Shown here in pieces: positions 25,759 to 34,081 of a DNA stretch of 64,000 nt. This DNA is from an uncultured Tissierellia bacterium (lineage in GTDB: Bacteria > Bacillota > Clostridia > Tissierellales > Peptoniphilaceae): assembly GCA_937923265.1 (NCBI GenBank), contig CALAJY010000023.1, forward strand, positions 26,071 to 90,070. The letters are read 5' to 3'. Under the pieces are notes generated by a model that made no database searches, was not told the DNA's origin, and worked only from the letters and a program-made list of their open reading frames with translations. Every line of letters starts with the position of its first letter. Within the stretch, counting starts at the first letter, position 1. The position numbers and the translations under genes are program-made.

Positions 25759-26792
25759 CTGCGCATCCTTTCTTTCAATGTCTCCGCTTCCAGTTCCGCT
25801 CTTTTCCCGCTGAGAATAATACGGAGATTCTGAATTTCCGTTTCTACCCGAACCATATAGCCAAAGAGCACCTCCGGTCCGGAAAGCTGTTCATTTCCCT
25901 TCACCGCCTTATGGTAGGCATACTCGTCTTTCTGTTTTTCAAACTCCGTGATCCGAGAGGTCTTCAAGCATTCCAAAGCCTGCTCCTTCAAGAACTCCGG
26001 GAGCTTGCTGTCTTTGATCCACACCGCAACCTCCTCGTCGGAAGCGTGAAGGGCAAGCCCCGCCTCTTCCGAAGATAGCGAAGCTTTCTCCATAAAAACC
26101 CGGGCTAAGAAATCTCGACTTTGCCCCTGCTTTCTAGCTCGGAAAAAGGAAAGTAGGTTCGTATAGTCCGTTAAGGTTCTTGCGTAGTCCTCAAAGAAGG
26201 CGGACTTGCTTTCCCCGGCAACCTGCCGAAGTTCCTCAAAGTAGGCCCGATCCAGGATAAAATCCAACTCCCGAGAATCCTTATGCGCGAGCCAACTCTC
26301 TCTTGCTTCAAAGATCGCCTTTTGCTGGATCGTTTCTCGAGGATTGCTTGCCGGTTGTTGAATCCATCCCTTCACCTCCGGCAGGAACAATTCCGTGAAG
26401 CGAAACATCAGCGGATTTTCCTCCGCCTCTTCCGGTTTATCGGAAAGCTCCGCCTTCCCCGTTCCATTTTCCGAAAGATCCGGCATCTCCTTGATCAAAA
26501 TCTTTAGATTATGGTAATCGTATTTCAGAAAGAGAAGATGAATCGTCCCCTCCTCCTTCGCCAGATCATGAATGAACTGTGCCTGCCGATCCATCTCCAA
26601 GGAGAGAGCCTCCTCAAATTGCTCGGGATGGTCGACCTTTCCAAAGGCGTCGCTGTAGCGGGTTTCCCGAAGAATCTGCAGGGCCTCGGAGAGATCTTGG
26701 CTTTGAACTAAGCGGTCCATCGTGCTCTGTGACAAAAGCCTGCGCTCTGCCATGCGAACCCGCATCGATTCAAAAGCAAAATCCTTGCTCAT
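25755..26792 (-). CDS. ntpC: V-type ATPase subunit C (d-type, rotor socket)
   Basis: A 345-residue, mainly helical protein with the family's Y-x-x-L-K-I-L-I-K/E and C-terminal E-x-x-N-L-R-I-I-L-S-G-K segments. It links the D/F shaft to the membrane ring. An acidic insert lies around residues 108-130, making it somewhat longer than the usual 330. GGAGG precedes the ATG; six bases separate it from subunit E. Confidence 0.93.
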   Translation of the reverse strand: MSKDFAFESMRVRMAERRLLSQSTMDRLVQSQDLSEALQILRETRYSDAFGKVDHPEQFEEALSLEMDRQAQFIHDLAKEEGTIHLLFLKYDYHNLKILIKEMPDLSENGTGKAELSDKPEEAEENPLMFRFTELFLPEVKGWIQQPASNPRETIQQKAIFEARESWLAHKDSRELDFILDRAYFEELRQVAGESKSAFFEDYARTLTDYTNLLSFFRARKQGQSRDFLARVFMEKASLSSEEAGLALHASDEEVAVWIKDSKLPEFLKEQALECLKTSRITEFEKQKDEYAYHKAVKGNEQLSGPEVLFGYMVRVETEIQNLRIILSGKRAELEAETLKERMRR

Positions 26793-26798
26793 CGCCTC

Positions 26799-27344
26799 CT
26801 ACCTTTCCGTTATTTGTCGGATGATATCCGCTTCCAAAGATTCTCTTAAATAATCTGCGATTTCTGAAAACTCGTAGTTCTCTCGAATCCCATCCTTCAC
26901 CACACGGAAACCGCTTTGAATCTCCGAAGACGGTTTCACTTCCACCTTATTGGTTCGATAGCTGCGATTCTCGGGAATTTCCAAAACCGTATCCCGATCA
27001 TAGCGATGATTCAGAAGGAAGGCATCCAGTATCTTCTCATAGTCTTCCTCTTTCATCGTTGCCATCTGCTCTTTTGCCAGATGGAAGACACGGTCGACCA
27101 AATTCTGCTTGGCTTCCAACACCAAGCTTCTCGCCTCCCGATCTTTTCCGGAGATGACCCGATCCCGAATATTGGGACCTTCTTTCTGGGCGCGGCCCAA
27201 GAGGGCTTCCGCCTGCTCCCGGGCTTCCTTGCGGGCATTCTCCAGCTTCTCATCCGCTTGCGATTTTGCCCCCTCTAGAATTCTTCCGGCTTCCTGCTGC
27301 GCATCCTGAAGAATTTTTTGTTTAATCTGATCTAAATTCGACAT
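26799..27344 (-). CDS. ntpE: V-type ATPase subunit E (peripheral stalk)
   Basis: A 181-residue protein with a long N-terminal helix rich in Ala/Glu/Arg/Gln followed by a small mixed C-terminal domain, as in NtpE/AtpE stalk proteins. The ATG at 27344 is chosen over a GTG two codons earlier because AGGGGG lies five bases before it. It pairs with the small helical protein encoded at 29886-30209 to form the peripheral stalks. Confidence 0.92.
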   Translation of the reverse strand: MSNLDQIKQKILQDAQQEAGRILEGAKSQADEKLENARKEAREQAEALLGRAQKEGPNIRDRVISGKDREARSLVLEAKQNLVDRVFHLAKEQMATMKEEDYEKILDAFLLNHRYDRDTVLEIPENRSYRTNKVEVKPSSEIQSGFRVVKDGIRENYEFSEIADYLRESLEADIIRQITER

Positions 27345-27367
27345 GCTCACCCCCTATCGTCAAACGA

Positions 27368-27835
27368 CTACAGAGAAATGACGAAAATCAAAGAAGTAAT
27401 AAAGGATAGGATTGCGTAGGTCTCTACCATTACGGAATAAATGATTCCCTTTGTGGACTGTTCTTCATTCTTCGCCAAGATGTTAATACCGGCATAAGCC
27501 ACCTTGCTCTGCTCGATTGCGGAAAAATAACCGACGATGGCAATGGGAAGGCAGGCAAGCATGATTTCAATTCCTTGCTGGAACTCCAAGCCGCCACTCA
27601 AACGCGTTAACACGATGATGCCGATTACGAAGCCATACAGACCCTGGGTACCGGGGAGCAGCTGGAGAACCAAAGATTTACCGAACTTCTCCGGTTCATC
27701 AATGACAATCGCACTTGCTGCCTGGCCGACATAGGCAACGCCCTTTGCGGATCCGATACCGGAAAGGATGACCGCCAAAGCAGCTCCGAGTACCGCGAAA
27801 ATAATTCCACCATTTTTCATAAAGAAATCCAACAT
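27368..27835 (-). CDS. ntpK: V-type ATPase proteolipid subunit K, Na+-type
   Basis: A 155-residue, four-helix double-hairpin proteolipid. It aligns with E. hirae NtpK with an offset of one: Leu60, Thr63, Gln64 and Tyr67 in L-P-G-T-Q-G-L-Y, Gln109 in E-Q-S-K-V-A, and Glu138 in V-M-V-E-T-Y, which correspond to the established Na+ ligands L61, T64, Q65, Y68, Q110 and E139. This predicts a sodium-coupled ring. GGAGG lies seven bases before the ATG. A hairpin lies just upstream, after the subunit I gene. Confidence 0.96.
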   Translation of the reverse strand: MLDFFMKNGGIIFAVLGAALAVILSGIGSAKGVAYVGQAASAIVIDEPEKFGKSLVLQLLPGTQGLYGFVIGIIVLTRLSGGLEFQQGIEIMLACLPIAIVGYFSAIEQSKVAYAGINILAKNEEQSTKGIIYSVMVETYAILSFITSLIFVISL

Positions 27836-27902
27836 GAGAATACCTCCAAATAAAAGTTATTGAACGATTGACACGTTCCAGTGACAGGTTTACTCGATAC
27901 GT

Positions 27903-27922
27903 TCGGGAGTACGTCCTCCCGA
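27903..27922 (-). promoter_or_regulatory. Intercistronic hairpin upstream of the proteolipid gene
   Basis: A perfect 7-bp GC-rich stem (27903-27909 with 27916-27922) and six-base loop sits in the only long gap (99 bases) of the ATPase operon, between subunits I and K. No T-run follows on the minus strand, so it is not a terminator. It may be an RNA cleavage or protection site that raises the amount of proteolipid, which is needed in about ten copies per enzyme. Confidence 0.5.
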
Positions 27923-27934
27923 TCAAGATTCTCT

Positions 27935-29899
27935 TTACTTCCCGGAATCTGTCTTTACATATTTTGCGTCCGCCTGCAAGGGTTCGAAGGGGACGCCTCC
28001 TCCTTCGTAAAACTTTCCGAAAAATTCCACATAAATCAAACGCATGGAGTGAACATAGCCGGACAGCCCACTCAAAAATAGGTTGAAGGCATGGAAGACA
28101 ATCAGGATGATGCCGCCAAGAATGAATCCGGGCACGCCCAAACCAAAGATCATCTGTCCAATCAGGTTCACGGCAAAACCAATATAGGCTCCGGAAAGGA
28201 GCAGCGCCGCAATTCTCGTGTAGGAGACGATATCACCCACATAGGAAGTTGCCCCATACAGGTTATAAAATCCCCAGGCAACCCTGGCAACCGGAGTCTT
28301 TTCGTCTCTTGCGGAGAAGAACACGACCCCAAGGGCACCTAAAATCAGCATTCCCGTTCCGATTGTTTTCCAAATGGGGGGAAGGCCAAACATCTGGGCT
28401 CCCATCAGAGGGGCCCCAAAGAGGATCAGGTACCAGGAGACGACATCGTAAATCGCATCCATTGGCTTTCCGTCTCGAATGTTTTTCCAGGCCAGCACGC
28501 CTAAGCCAAAGATGATGTTGACAAAGCCGACCACCACGGAAATGGCAATCATCTCCATATAGCTCTTGGTGGGATCAATCACATAAAAGGGCATCGGAAT
28601 CAGTCCACTAAAACAGGAGCCAAAGAGAATCCCGGCGATGATCGTGGGAATACTCAGCAAACGGAAAAAGCGAATGCTCATGGTTGTGGATTTTTTCATG
28701 GGAATGAATTTTAAAACCAAGGTGGTCGCCAAGAGCATTACCAGGCCGTAACCCAGGTCGCCCATCATCATTCCGAAGAAAATCAGATACCAGGGCATCA
28801 TGATGGGGGTGGGGTCCATTTCGTTGTATTTCGGCAACGCATAGGTTCGGATGATATTTTCGAAGGGCTCCACCAGCTTATTATTATGGAGTAGAATGGG
28901 CACTTCCGGATCCTCCGAATCCGCCTCTTTCATCTCCAGCTCGTAGCGACCTTCCGATAGGGTATCCCGAACCACATTGAAAAACTCGCTCTCTCGTGCA
29001 CTCGGTACATATCCCTCTAAAAAGCTTAAATATTCGGTTTCTAAAAAGCGATCTTCCGCAGAGACGACTTTTTCTTCATTCGCCAGCTTCTCATAGCCAT
29101 ATTGAATCGCTTCGAGGGACTGCGCCGCTTCCTGCTTCAGAGCCAGACGGCTTTCCGAAATCTGCTTATCCGCTTCCAAAAGCTCCCGGTCATACGCTTC
29201 CAGGCGCTCCGAAATCTGTCCTTCTTTTCCCAAATCCACCGGCAGAAAATTGATGTCCTTCAACAGACCCGCCAATTTTTGGTCCCGCCGATCGGTCAGG
29301 ATCATCAGATAGCTGAAGCGGTCATCGCGGGAGATCGCTTCCACATAGACGCCTTCCGCCTCCGTCGCCACGTAATGCTTTAGGTCCTCCTCCCATCGGG
29401 CGGGAATCGTCCCTAAGAGTACGTCTACTTTTTTTAAAGAGGAAATCCACTCAAGGGGGAGATCCAATTTTTTCCACCGACTCAGCTCTTCCTTTTTTTC
29501 TCGAATCGATTGGATTCTTTCCTTTTCCTTTCGAATCCGTTGATCCAGCCGGAGGGTTTCTTCCGCCAACTTCTTCGGATCCCGATCTCGCATGATTGCA
29601 GCAAGCTGATCTCGGCTCAGTTCCGGCAGGACCGTGGAAAATTTGTCAATCAAAGATTTCGGAGCCTCACGGTAGCCCTCGAGGATGTGAATTGCCTCCT
29701 CCATCCGCTTGCTCTGCTCTGCATGTGCACTGTGACGCTTCCCCGTGTCCGGTCGCTTCACGCCTAACTTCACGAGTTCTTCCTGCCGACTTAAATCGCG
29801 GAAATGGACATCGTTGAACTGTTGGAGTCGCTTCAGCAGTTTTTCCTTCTCTCCAGTAAACAGGGTAAGTTGAAATTTTGACATTTTAACGATTGCCAT
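27935..29899 (-). CDS. ntpI: V-type ATPase subunit I (a-type ion channel subunit)
   Basis: A 654-residue protein: N-terminal 330 residues cytosolic with coiled coils, C-terminal half with about seven or eight membrane helices (M-P-W-Y-L-I-F-F-G-M-M-M-G-D-L-G-Y-G, typical for the family, near residue 370; later R-I-A-A-L-L-L-S-G with the essential arginine). It forms the static half channel facing the K ring. It overlaps the preceding gene by 14 bases and has AGAGGTGAT before its ATG. Confidence 0.95.
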   Translation of the reverse strand: MAIVKMSKFQLTLFTGEKEKLLKRLQQFNDVHFRDLSRQEELVKLGVKRPDTGKRHSAHAEQSKRMEEAIHILEGYREAPKSLIDKFSTVLPELSRDQLAAIMRDRDPKKLAEETLRLDQRIRKEKERIQSIREKKEELSRWKKLDLPLEWISSLKKVDVLLGTIPARWEEDLKHYVATEAEGVYVEAISRDDRFSYLMILTDRRDQKLAGLLKDINFLPVDLGKEGQISERLEAYDRELLEADKQISESRLALKQEAAQSLEAIQYGYEKLANEEKVVSAEDRFLETEYLSFLEGYVPSARESEFFNVVRDTLSEGRYELEMKEADSEDPEVPILLHNNKLVEPFENIIRTYALPKYNEMDPTPIMMPWYLIFFGMMMGDLGYGLVMLLATTLVLKFIPMKKSTTMSIRFFRLLSIPTIIAGILFGSCFSGLIPMPFYVIDPTKSYMEMIAISVVVGFVNIIFGLGVLAWKNIRDGKPMDAIYDVVSWYLILFGAPLMGAQMFGLPPIWKTIGTGMLILGALGVVFFSARDEKTPVARVAWGFYNLYGATSYVGDIVSYTRIAALLLSGAYIGFAVNLIGQMIFGLGVPGFILGGIILIVFHAFNLFLSGLSGYVHSMRLIYVEFFGKFYEGGGVPFEPLQADAKYVKTDSGK

Positions 29900-30209
29900 A
29901 TTTCATCACCTCTTTGATTACTTGGTCAACGGCCGGTTGCAGGTCCGTATCTTGCAGGTTGTTCAATCGCTCCGCCTGTCTTTGGGCTTCCGCCAATCGA
30001 GGCTCCGCTTCCGATGCCGTCTCCTGCTCTAAGCGATCTTTATTCTCTTGAATTCGCGTCTGCGTTTCCTCGAGGATTCGCTCCTTTTCTTCTTTAGCAT
30101 CGTCATCTGCCCGATCCAGGAGTTCTTTTGCCTGATCGCGAGCCTGTCGAACAATCTCAGCAGCCTGCTTTTCCGTCTCCAAGACATCCTGAATTGCTTC
30201 TCTCGCCAC
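29886..30209 (-). CDS. ntpF: V-type ATPase small helical stalk subunit (NtpF-like)
   Basis: A 107-residue, nearly all-helical charged protein, first gene of the operon, where E. hirae has ntpF. GTG at 30209 is chosen because AAGGAGG lies five bases upstream; the longer reading to 30233 would place this ribosome site inside the gene. Such proteins (also called subunit G/H) pair with subunit E along the peripheral stalk. Confidence 0.85.
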   Translation of the reverse strand: MAREAIQDVLETEKQAAEIVRQARDQAKELLDRADDDAKEEKERILEETQTRIQENKDRLEQETASEAEPRLAEAQRQAERLNNLQDTDLQPAVDQVIKEVMKYGNR

Positions 30210-30301
30210 ACTTCCCTCCTTTCTTGCCACCACTTGATATGGAAAAAGACCAGCACAACAAATCGCAATTTTTGTCTTTTTGCCAATAGAGTTTCATTCT
30301 T

Positions 30302-30329
30302 ATTATACTGATTTACGTTAACTTCACAA
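30302..30329 (-). promoter_or_regulatory. Promoter of the V-type ATPase operon
   Basis: On the minus strand, -10 TATAAT (30302-30307) is perfect and TTGTGA (30324-30329) lies 16 bases upstream. It would give a leader of about 85 bases to the GTG start. Confidence 0.65.
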
Positions 30330-30397
30330 AGAAATCGGTTGCCTTTTTGTGTAAAATCAAACTTTTCCCCAAATGTGTTTCTCGCGGGTGCGCATGG

Positions 30398-30403
30398 TAC
30401 AAT
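30398..30403 (+). promoter_or_regulatory. Extended -10 promoter of the RlmN-like gene
   Basis: TACAAT at 30398-30403 is preceded by TGG, forming an extended -10; no good -35 is seen. The start codon lies 25 bases downstream with GAGG in between. It is divergent from the ATPase operon promoter. Confidence 0.5.
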
Positions 30404-30427
30404 ACAGGAGCAGAAAGCGAGGAACCT

Positions 30428-31477
30428 ATGTACCCAATTACCCACTATACCAAAGAAGAGTTTGTTGCCATCGCAGAGGAGGCCGGCTTCCGTCCGGGTC
30501 AGGCAGCGCGCTATTGGTCCCTCTTTTCAAAGAATCCCATGGGACCGCTTCCTGACCATCCCGAGGTCGGTCCCCGATGCAAGGCCTGGGCAAGCGATAC
30601 TTTCCCTTCCCTCGCATTCTCCTGCGAAAAAGAGCGGGTCGCCCGGGACGGAACCATAAAGTTCCTCTTCCGCCTTCAAGACGGGGCTCTCATTGAAACC
30701 GTTTTAATGGATCATTTTTTCGGTAAATCGCTCTGTATCACCAGCCAGGTCGGTTGCAACATGGGATGTGCCTTTTGTGCCAGTGGCGGCCTCAGGAAAC
30801 AACGGAATTTAGCGTTGGAAGAGCTCTGGCAGCAGATCATCTATGCCAACCATTATCTCCGGCAACGGGACACCGAGGCACAAGTGAGCCATGTCGTGGT
30901 CATGGGAATCGGTGAGCCCTTCGACAACTATGAAAATGTGATGAAGCTCATGGACATCCTGAAAGATCCCCAGGGTCCCGCCCTCTCCCCCAAGCATCTG
31001 ACCATTTCCACCTGCGGTCTGGTTCCGGGGATCATCCGCTTCGCAGACGCCCACAGTCCCGTCCGCCTCGCCCTTTCCCTCCACGCACCTTTTGATGATC
31101 TCCGAAAACAGCTGATGCCTGTGGCTTCCCACTATTCTTTGGAAGAATTGATGGATGCCCTGCAATATTATTTCGACCGGGGAGGGAAACGCGTCGCCGT
31201 TGAATACATTCTCTTAGCGGGGCTTACCGATACTCCCGCCTGCAGCCGGGAGCTCAGCCGCCTTCTCCGTCCCTTCGGTAACAAGGTTCTTGTAAATCTC
31301 ATTCCCTATAATGAGGTCATCGACAAGCCCTTCCGTCGCAGCTCAGAAGCAAGACAGAGGGAATTTAAAACCGCCTTGTTTCATGAGGGCGTTCTTTGCA
31401 AGCTTCGAGCGGAGCGAGGGAGAGACGTGGACGCCGCCTGCGGTCAGCTCCGCAGTCGTTATTTAAAAAAAATATAA
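30428..31477 (+). CDS. rlmN: RlmN-family radical SAM rRNA methyltransferase
   Basis: A 349-residue radical SAM enzyme with the iron-sulfur motif Cys110-x3-Cys114-x2-Cys117 (V-G-C-N-M-G-C-A-F-C-A) and the second catalytic Cys338 in A-A-C-G-Q-L, as in RlmN/Cfr enzymes that methylate A2503 of 23S rRNA (and, for RlmN, tRNA). The ATG at 30428 has GAGGAA upstream; the longer frame is not needed. The N-terminal part is shorter and unlike the usual RlmN helix bundle, and the S-G-G-L-R-K-Q-R-N-L stretch marks it as the divergent Clostridia-type branch. A classical rlmN may exist elsewhere in the genome. It is not clear that it confers drug resistance like Cfr. Confidence 0.88.
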   Translation: MYPITHYTKEEFVAIAEEAGFRPGQAARYWSLFSKNPMGPLPDHPEVGPRCKAWASDTFPSLAFSCEKERVARDGTIKFLFRLQDGALIETVLMDHFFGKSLCITSQVGCNMGCAFCASGGLRKQRNLALEELWQQIIYANHYLRQRDTEAQVSHVVVMGIGEPFDNYENVMKLMDILKDPQGPALSPKHLTISTCGLVPGIIRFADAHSPVRLALSLHAPFDDLRKQLMPVASHYSLEELMDALQYYFDRGGKRVAVEYILLAGLTDTPACSRELSRLLRPFGNKVLVNLIPYNEVIDKPFRRSSEARQREFKTALFHEGVLCKLRAERGRDVDAACGQLRSRYLKKI

Positions 31478-31563
31478 AAATTCTTCAAGAAATCTTTTAA
31501 GAAAAACAGAAAGGGTATATGTATTCTGTCAATATATCTCATTATTTAAACCTGGAGGCAATT

Positions 31564-32376
31564 ATGAAAGACAGACTGTTAAACATCATTTCTTGTATCC
31601 TTGGCGGTATCGTGCTCATCATCTACCTCGCCTACCTCTTATCGGATCCCATGAAACAGGTCGCTTCAAGCCTTGGGGAACTGCAAAACTTGGGAGATGC
31701 GAGTTCCCTGGATTCCCTCGCCAAAGGCCTAGGCGGTCTCGGTAATTCCTTTGGCTTGTACATGGATCGCTACCTGATGGCGCCCTCTTTAATCGCCTTA
31801 ATCGTCGCCGTTCTTGTCAATGGGGTAAGCATCATCCTCTCCTTCAAAGGCCTGTTCCTCTTTGCTGCAGCGAACTACTATCTGGCTTTTGTTCTGGCAC
31901 CGACGCATGGCTTTTTGCTCATCCCCTCTGCCGTGCTCATGACCCTGGTATATTTCAACCATGTAAATCCCGGCCTCATGAAGCATCTCAGCAAGCAAAC
32001 CAGCCGCTTCATCGAAGAGCAAAAGGATAATTTGACGCAGCACGAAGAGAAGCAGGAACAGGAAAAAGCGGAACGGGAAGCTCGCTATGAATCCCAGAAA
32101 GCCTGGGAAGCTGAAAACGCGCGCAATGCGCAGCCCCGGCATGAGCAGGACCAAGGCCCGACCTTTGAGCGCCGCCCCCCCGATGCGCAAACTTCCGCCG
32201 CTTCTTCGGATTCTTACCAGCAAAACGCCAGTTATCGGCAAGGGTCCGCGAACGGGAACGACAGTCAAGCCATCAATTACAATCAGGGAACGCAAAGCCA
32301 AGAGCCAAACAGCTTCTCCGATTTCCAAGTGGATTCCGGCTTTTCTCCGAGTTCCGACAATAAGGACAACCAATAG
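31564..32376 (+). CDS. Membrane protein with long Gln/Ser-rich cytosolic tail
   Basis: A 270-residue protein. ATG at 31564 is chosen as GGAGG lies five bases before it. Hydrophobic helices lie at about 5-25, 77-100, 100-118 and 118-138; residues 30-70 are a loop with Gly and Leu. After residue 150 comes a charged coiled coil (E-E-K-Q-E-Q-E-K-A-E-R-E) and then a disordered tail rich in Gln, Asn, Ser and Pro. It is followed by a strong terminator. No family recognised. Confidence 0.7.
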   Translation: MKDRLLNIISCILGGIVLIIYLAYLLSDPMKQVASSLGELQNLGDASSLDSLAKGLGGLGNSFGLYMDRYLMAPSLIALIVAVLVNGVSIILSFKGLFLFAAANYYLAFVLAPTHGFLLIPSAVLMTLVYFNHVNPGLMKHLSKQTSRFIEEQKDNLTQHEEKQEQEKAEREARYESQKAWEAENARNAQPRHEQDQGPTFERRPPDAQTSAASSDSYQQNASYRQGSANGNDSQAINYNQGTQSQEPNSFSDFQVDSGFSPSSDNKDNQ

Positions 32377-32393
32377 GAGACAAAGGCAATCAA

Positions 32394-32436
32394 CAATAAC
32401 AAAAGGAGACCCGAAACGGGTCTCCTTTTGTTATTG
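32394..32436 (+). terminator. Very strong terminator after the membrane protein gene
   Basis: A perfect 20-bp stem (32394-32413 with 32417-32436) with an AAA loop starts 17 bases after the stop codon. The arm itself contains the T-rich part, so it can end transcription from both sides. Confidence 0.9.
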
Positions 32437-32619
32437 CTATTTTATCCCGGCTCATAAGAGACAATATTCCGTAGCTGAGACTTTGCCACAGTTCGAATCG
32501 GCACTACCCATTATCATCATGAACCATTCTTACGCCTGTCGGCTTTCTCCGTTGTGTTTACCGTCTTCCACGTTTCAACATACTGTAGCTTTTACTGCCT
32601 TTCACGTCTGGGCATGAAA

Positions 32620-32648
32620 AAAGCAGTGGGCGTAACGCCTACTGCTTT
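32620..32648 (-). terminator. Terminator downstream of the phage-remnant genes
   Basis: A 13-bp stem with one wobble (32620-32632 with 32636-32648) and TAA loop is followed on the minus strand by a T-run (complement of 32617-32620 and inner As). It starts about 25 bases after the stop of the 68-residue ORF. Confidence 0.8.
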
Positions 32649-32672
32649 GGTAACAATATTTTGTTTTATCCG

Positions 32673-32879
32673 CTATCTGAAGTGTTCGCCGGTGATGCGC
32701 TGCCACTCGGTCTTTTGCTGTGACCAATATAAACCGTTTTTATAGGCATCCTTTGCTTCGGGCGGGGCATCTTCTAATAAATAACTATTTGTTCCATTAA
32801 AAATTATATACGGCATTGCATATTTGTTAAAAGCTTTCTTCGCCGCACAATATTTTTCGAAATCAAATTTCTGCATCAT
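32673..32879 (-). CDS. Small protein next to the MuF-peptidase remnant, possible immunity partner
   Basis: A 68-residue soluble protein with several aromatic residues; no known family. The ATG at 32879 has GAGAGG seven bases upstream; it overlaps the end of the metallopeptidase ORF by 17 bases, so the two would be translationally coupled. Small ORFs overlapping the end of a MuF-linked toxin domain are often immunity genes; this is inference from context. It is followed by a terminator. Base composition is AT-rich like the remnant. Confidence 0.5.
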   Translation of the reverse strand: MMQKFDFEKYCAAKKAFNKYAMPYIIFNGTNSYLLEDAPPEAKDAYKNGLYWSQQKTEWQRITGEHFR

Positions 32880-33728
32880 TTTCAAGCCTCTCTATTAAGC
32901 ATTGAAATACTCGATTTTTCTCTCCTAAGAAATATCTCGCCAACGATTCAGCCAACAATTCTTCATGCTTTTTACTCGCTAACTCATCGACTCCATATCT
33001 GCTTGAATGTTTGAATATATTATACCCTTCTTTCAGCAAGCCATCCATAAGATCCTCTGAATATAGCTGTACTGATTCGAGTATATCTTCTTTGCCAAAC
33101 ACCCTCTCTGCTACATCGAATATTGTCCAATGTCCAAATTCATGTGCCAAAGTTGATAAACTATCATCCGACTTCGCAAACTTCGCTCCCATATCTCGCC
33201 CATATCGATGCAGTTCAGTAAGTGTTCTTTCATCATCAAAGGCTCCTGCATTGAAAAAGATAGAATTGTTCGCCCAGCTATACATTGCCAAGCCTCCCAT
33301 AAGTTCCTTAGAATCAACAATCACAACATTTGGGAGATCGCCCTGCTTTAATTTCGTCGGTATGCCTTCCAGTAATCGTTTCATTTGCTCTTGATAATAT
33401 GATATTGCCTCGTCCTTATGCTTCGATACGCTTGTGGAAATCTGCATCGGGTAGGAAACATTTGCTACATCTCGAACTTTTAAAATCTGCTCTTTCGCCG
33501 TCCCCTCGTTTCGGATGATTTCGGATTCTTCCTCGGACAATTCAAATCCACGAAGGCGTTCATCCGATACGTCGACGCTTGTTATATCGCTCTCATCATC
33601 CTCCACATATGCAGCCACCGAACACCGACAAAACGGATTCCGTGATGGCTAAACGCTGGGCCTTAAAAAGTGCCCCTCCACCTTCCACCCCGGTCTCCTT
33701 ATTGACGAGGTCGGTAAAACGACCGGTG
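32863..33728 (-). pseudogene. Remnant of a phage MuF head protein with metallopeptidase C-terminus
   Basis: The intact open part (32863-33618) ends a protein with a zincin motif H159-E-F-G-H-W and a later E-E-L-L-A-E helix that could give the third zinc ligand. Just upstream in the same frame the DNA reads N-P-F-C-R-C, the usual end of a MuF (SPP1 gp7/Mu gpF) head-morphogenesis domain, but a TAG stop follows five codons further upstream. In another frame (to about 33728) it reads K-A-Q-R-L-A-I-T-E-S, like the A-x-R-x-x-x-T-E helix of MuF. So the MuF part has lost its middle and its frame. MuF domains fused to toxin domains are known from Bacillota prophages. A GTG start at 33618 could still give the C-terminal domain, but I see no ribosome site. 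Confidence 0.7.
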
Positions 33729-33800
33729 CACTAATAGGGGGCTCCCTTAAAAATTAGGATTGCGTATAAAATCAGCTACTGAAAATAAGGCAAAAAACAA

Positions 33801-33831
33801 AACCGCCTGAACCCATTGGATTCAAGCGGTT
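33801..33831 (-). terminator. Terminator of the tRNA-Thr/tRNA-Lys unit
   Basis: An 11-bp stem with one wobble pair (33801-33811 with 33821-33831) and 9-base loop is followed on the minus strand by a T-rich run. It begins eight bases after the tRNA-Lys end. Confidence 0.85.
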
Positions 33832-33839
33832 TCTTTGAG

Positions 33840-33912
33840 TGCACCCTCGGGGACTCGAACCCCGGACACCCTGATTAAGAGTCAGGTGCTCTACCAACTG
33901 AGCTAAGGGTGC
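33840..33912 (-). tRNA. tRNA-Lys (anticodon CTT)
   Basis: A 73-base cloverleaf: acceptor G-C-A-C-C-C-T paired with its complement, T8-A9, D arm with GG, anticodon loop C-T-C-T-T-A-A giving CTT, T arm with T-T-C-G-A-G-T, discriminator A. CCA is not encoded. The phage remnant lies on its 3' side, a common integration position. Confidence 0.97.
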
Positions 33913-33934
33913 ATGGAAGGCGGATTAGGGATAA

Positions 33935-34007
33935 AGCTGCTTATCGGGCTTGAACCGATGACCTCAGCCTTACCATGGCTGCGCTCTACCAACTGAGCTA
34001 AAGCAGC
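33935..34007 (-). tRNA. tRNA-Thr (anticodon GGT)
   Basis: A 73-base cloverleaf with acceptor G-C-T-G-C-T-T, anticodon loop A-T-G-G-T-A-A giving GGT, T loop T-T-C-A-A-G-C, and discriminator T. It is 22 bases upstream of tRNA-Lys and shares its promoter. Confidence 0.96.
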
Positions 34008-34046
34008 ATCCAGTTCCTTGTTCCTGCTATTTTGTGCAACGAAGAT

Positions 34047-34075
34047 ATTATAGAGGATAGGTTGCAAAAAGTAAA
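34047..34075 (-). promoter_or_regulatory. Promoter of the tRNA-Thr/tRNA-Lys unit
   Basis: Perfect -10 TATAAT (34047-34052) with TTTACT 17 bases upstream (34070-34075) on the minus strand, about 40 bases before the tRNA-Thr 5' end. Confidence 0.75.
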
Positions 34076-34081
34076 GTGTTT

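Noticed and set aside
32087..32617. Plus-strand open frame running past the terminator after the membrane protein gene
   Set aside because: It overlaps the disordered tail in another frame and runs through a strong terminator; no ribosome site.
32400..33839. Attachment-site repeat of the tRNA-Lys 3' end at the far side of the phage remnant
   Set aside because: I found no copy of the tRNA 3' end between 32.4 and 33.8 kb; any attR/attL may have been lost.
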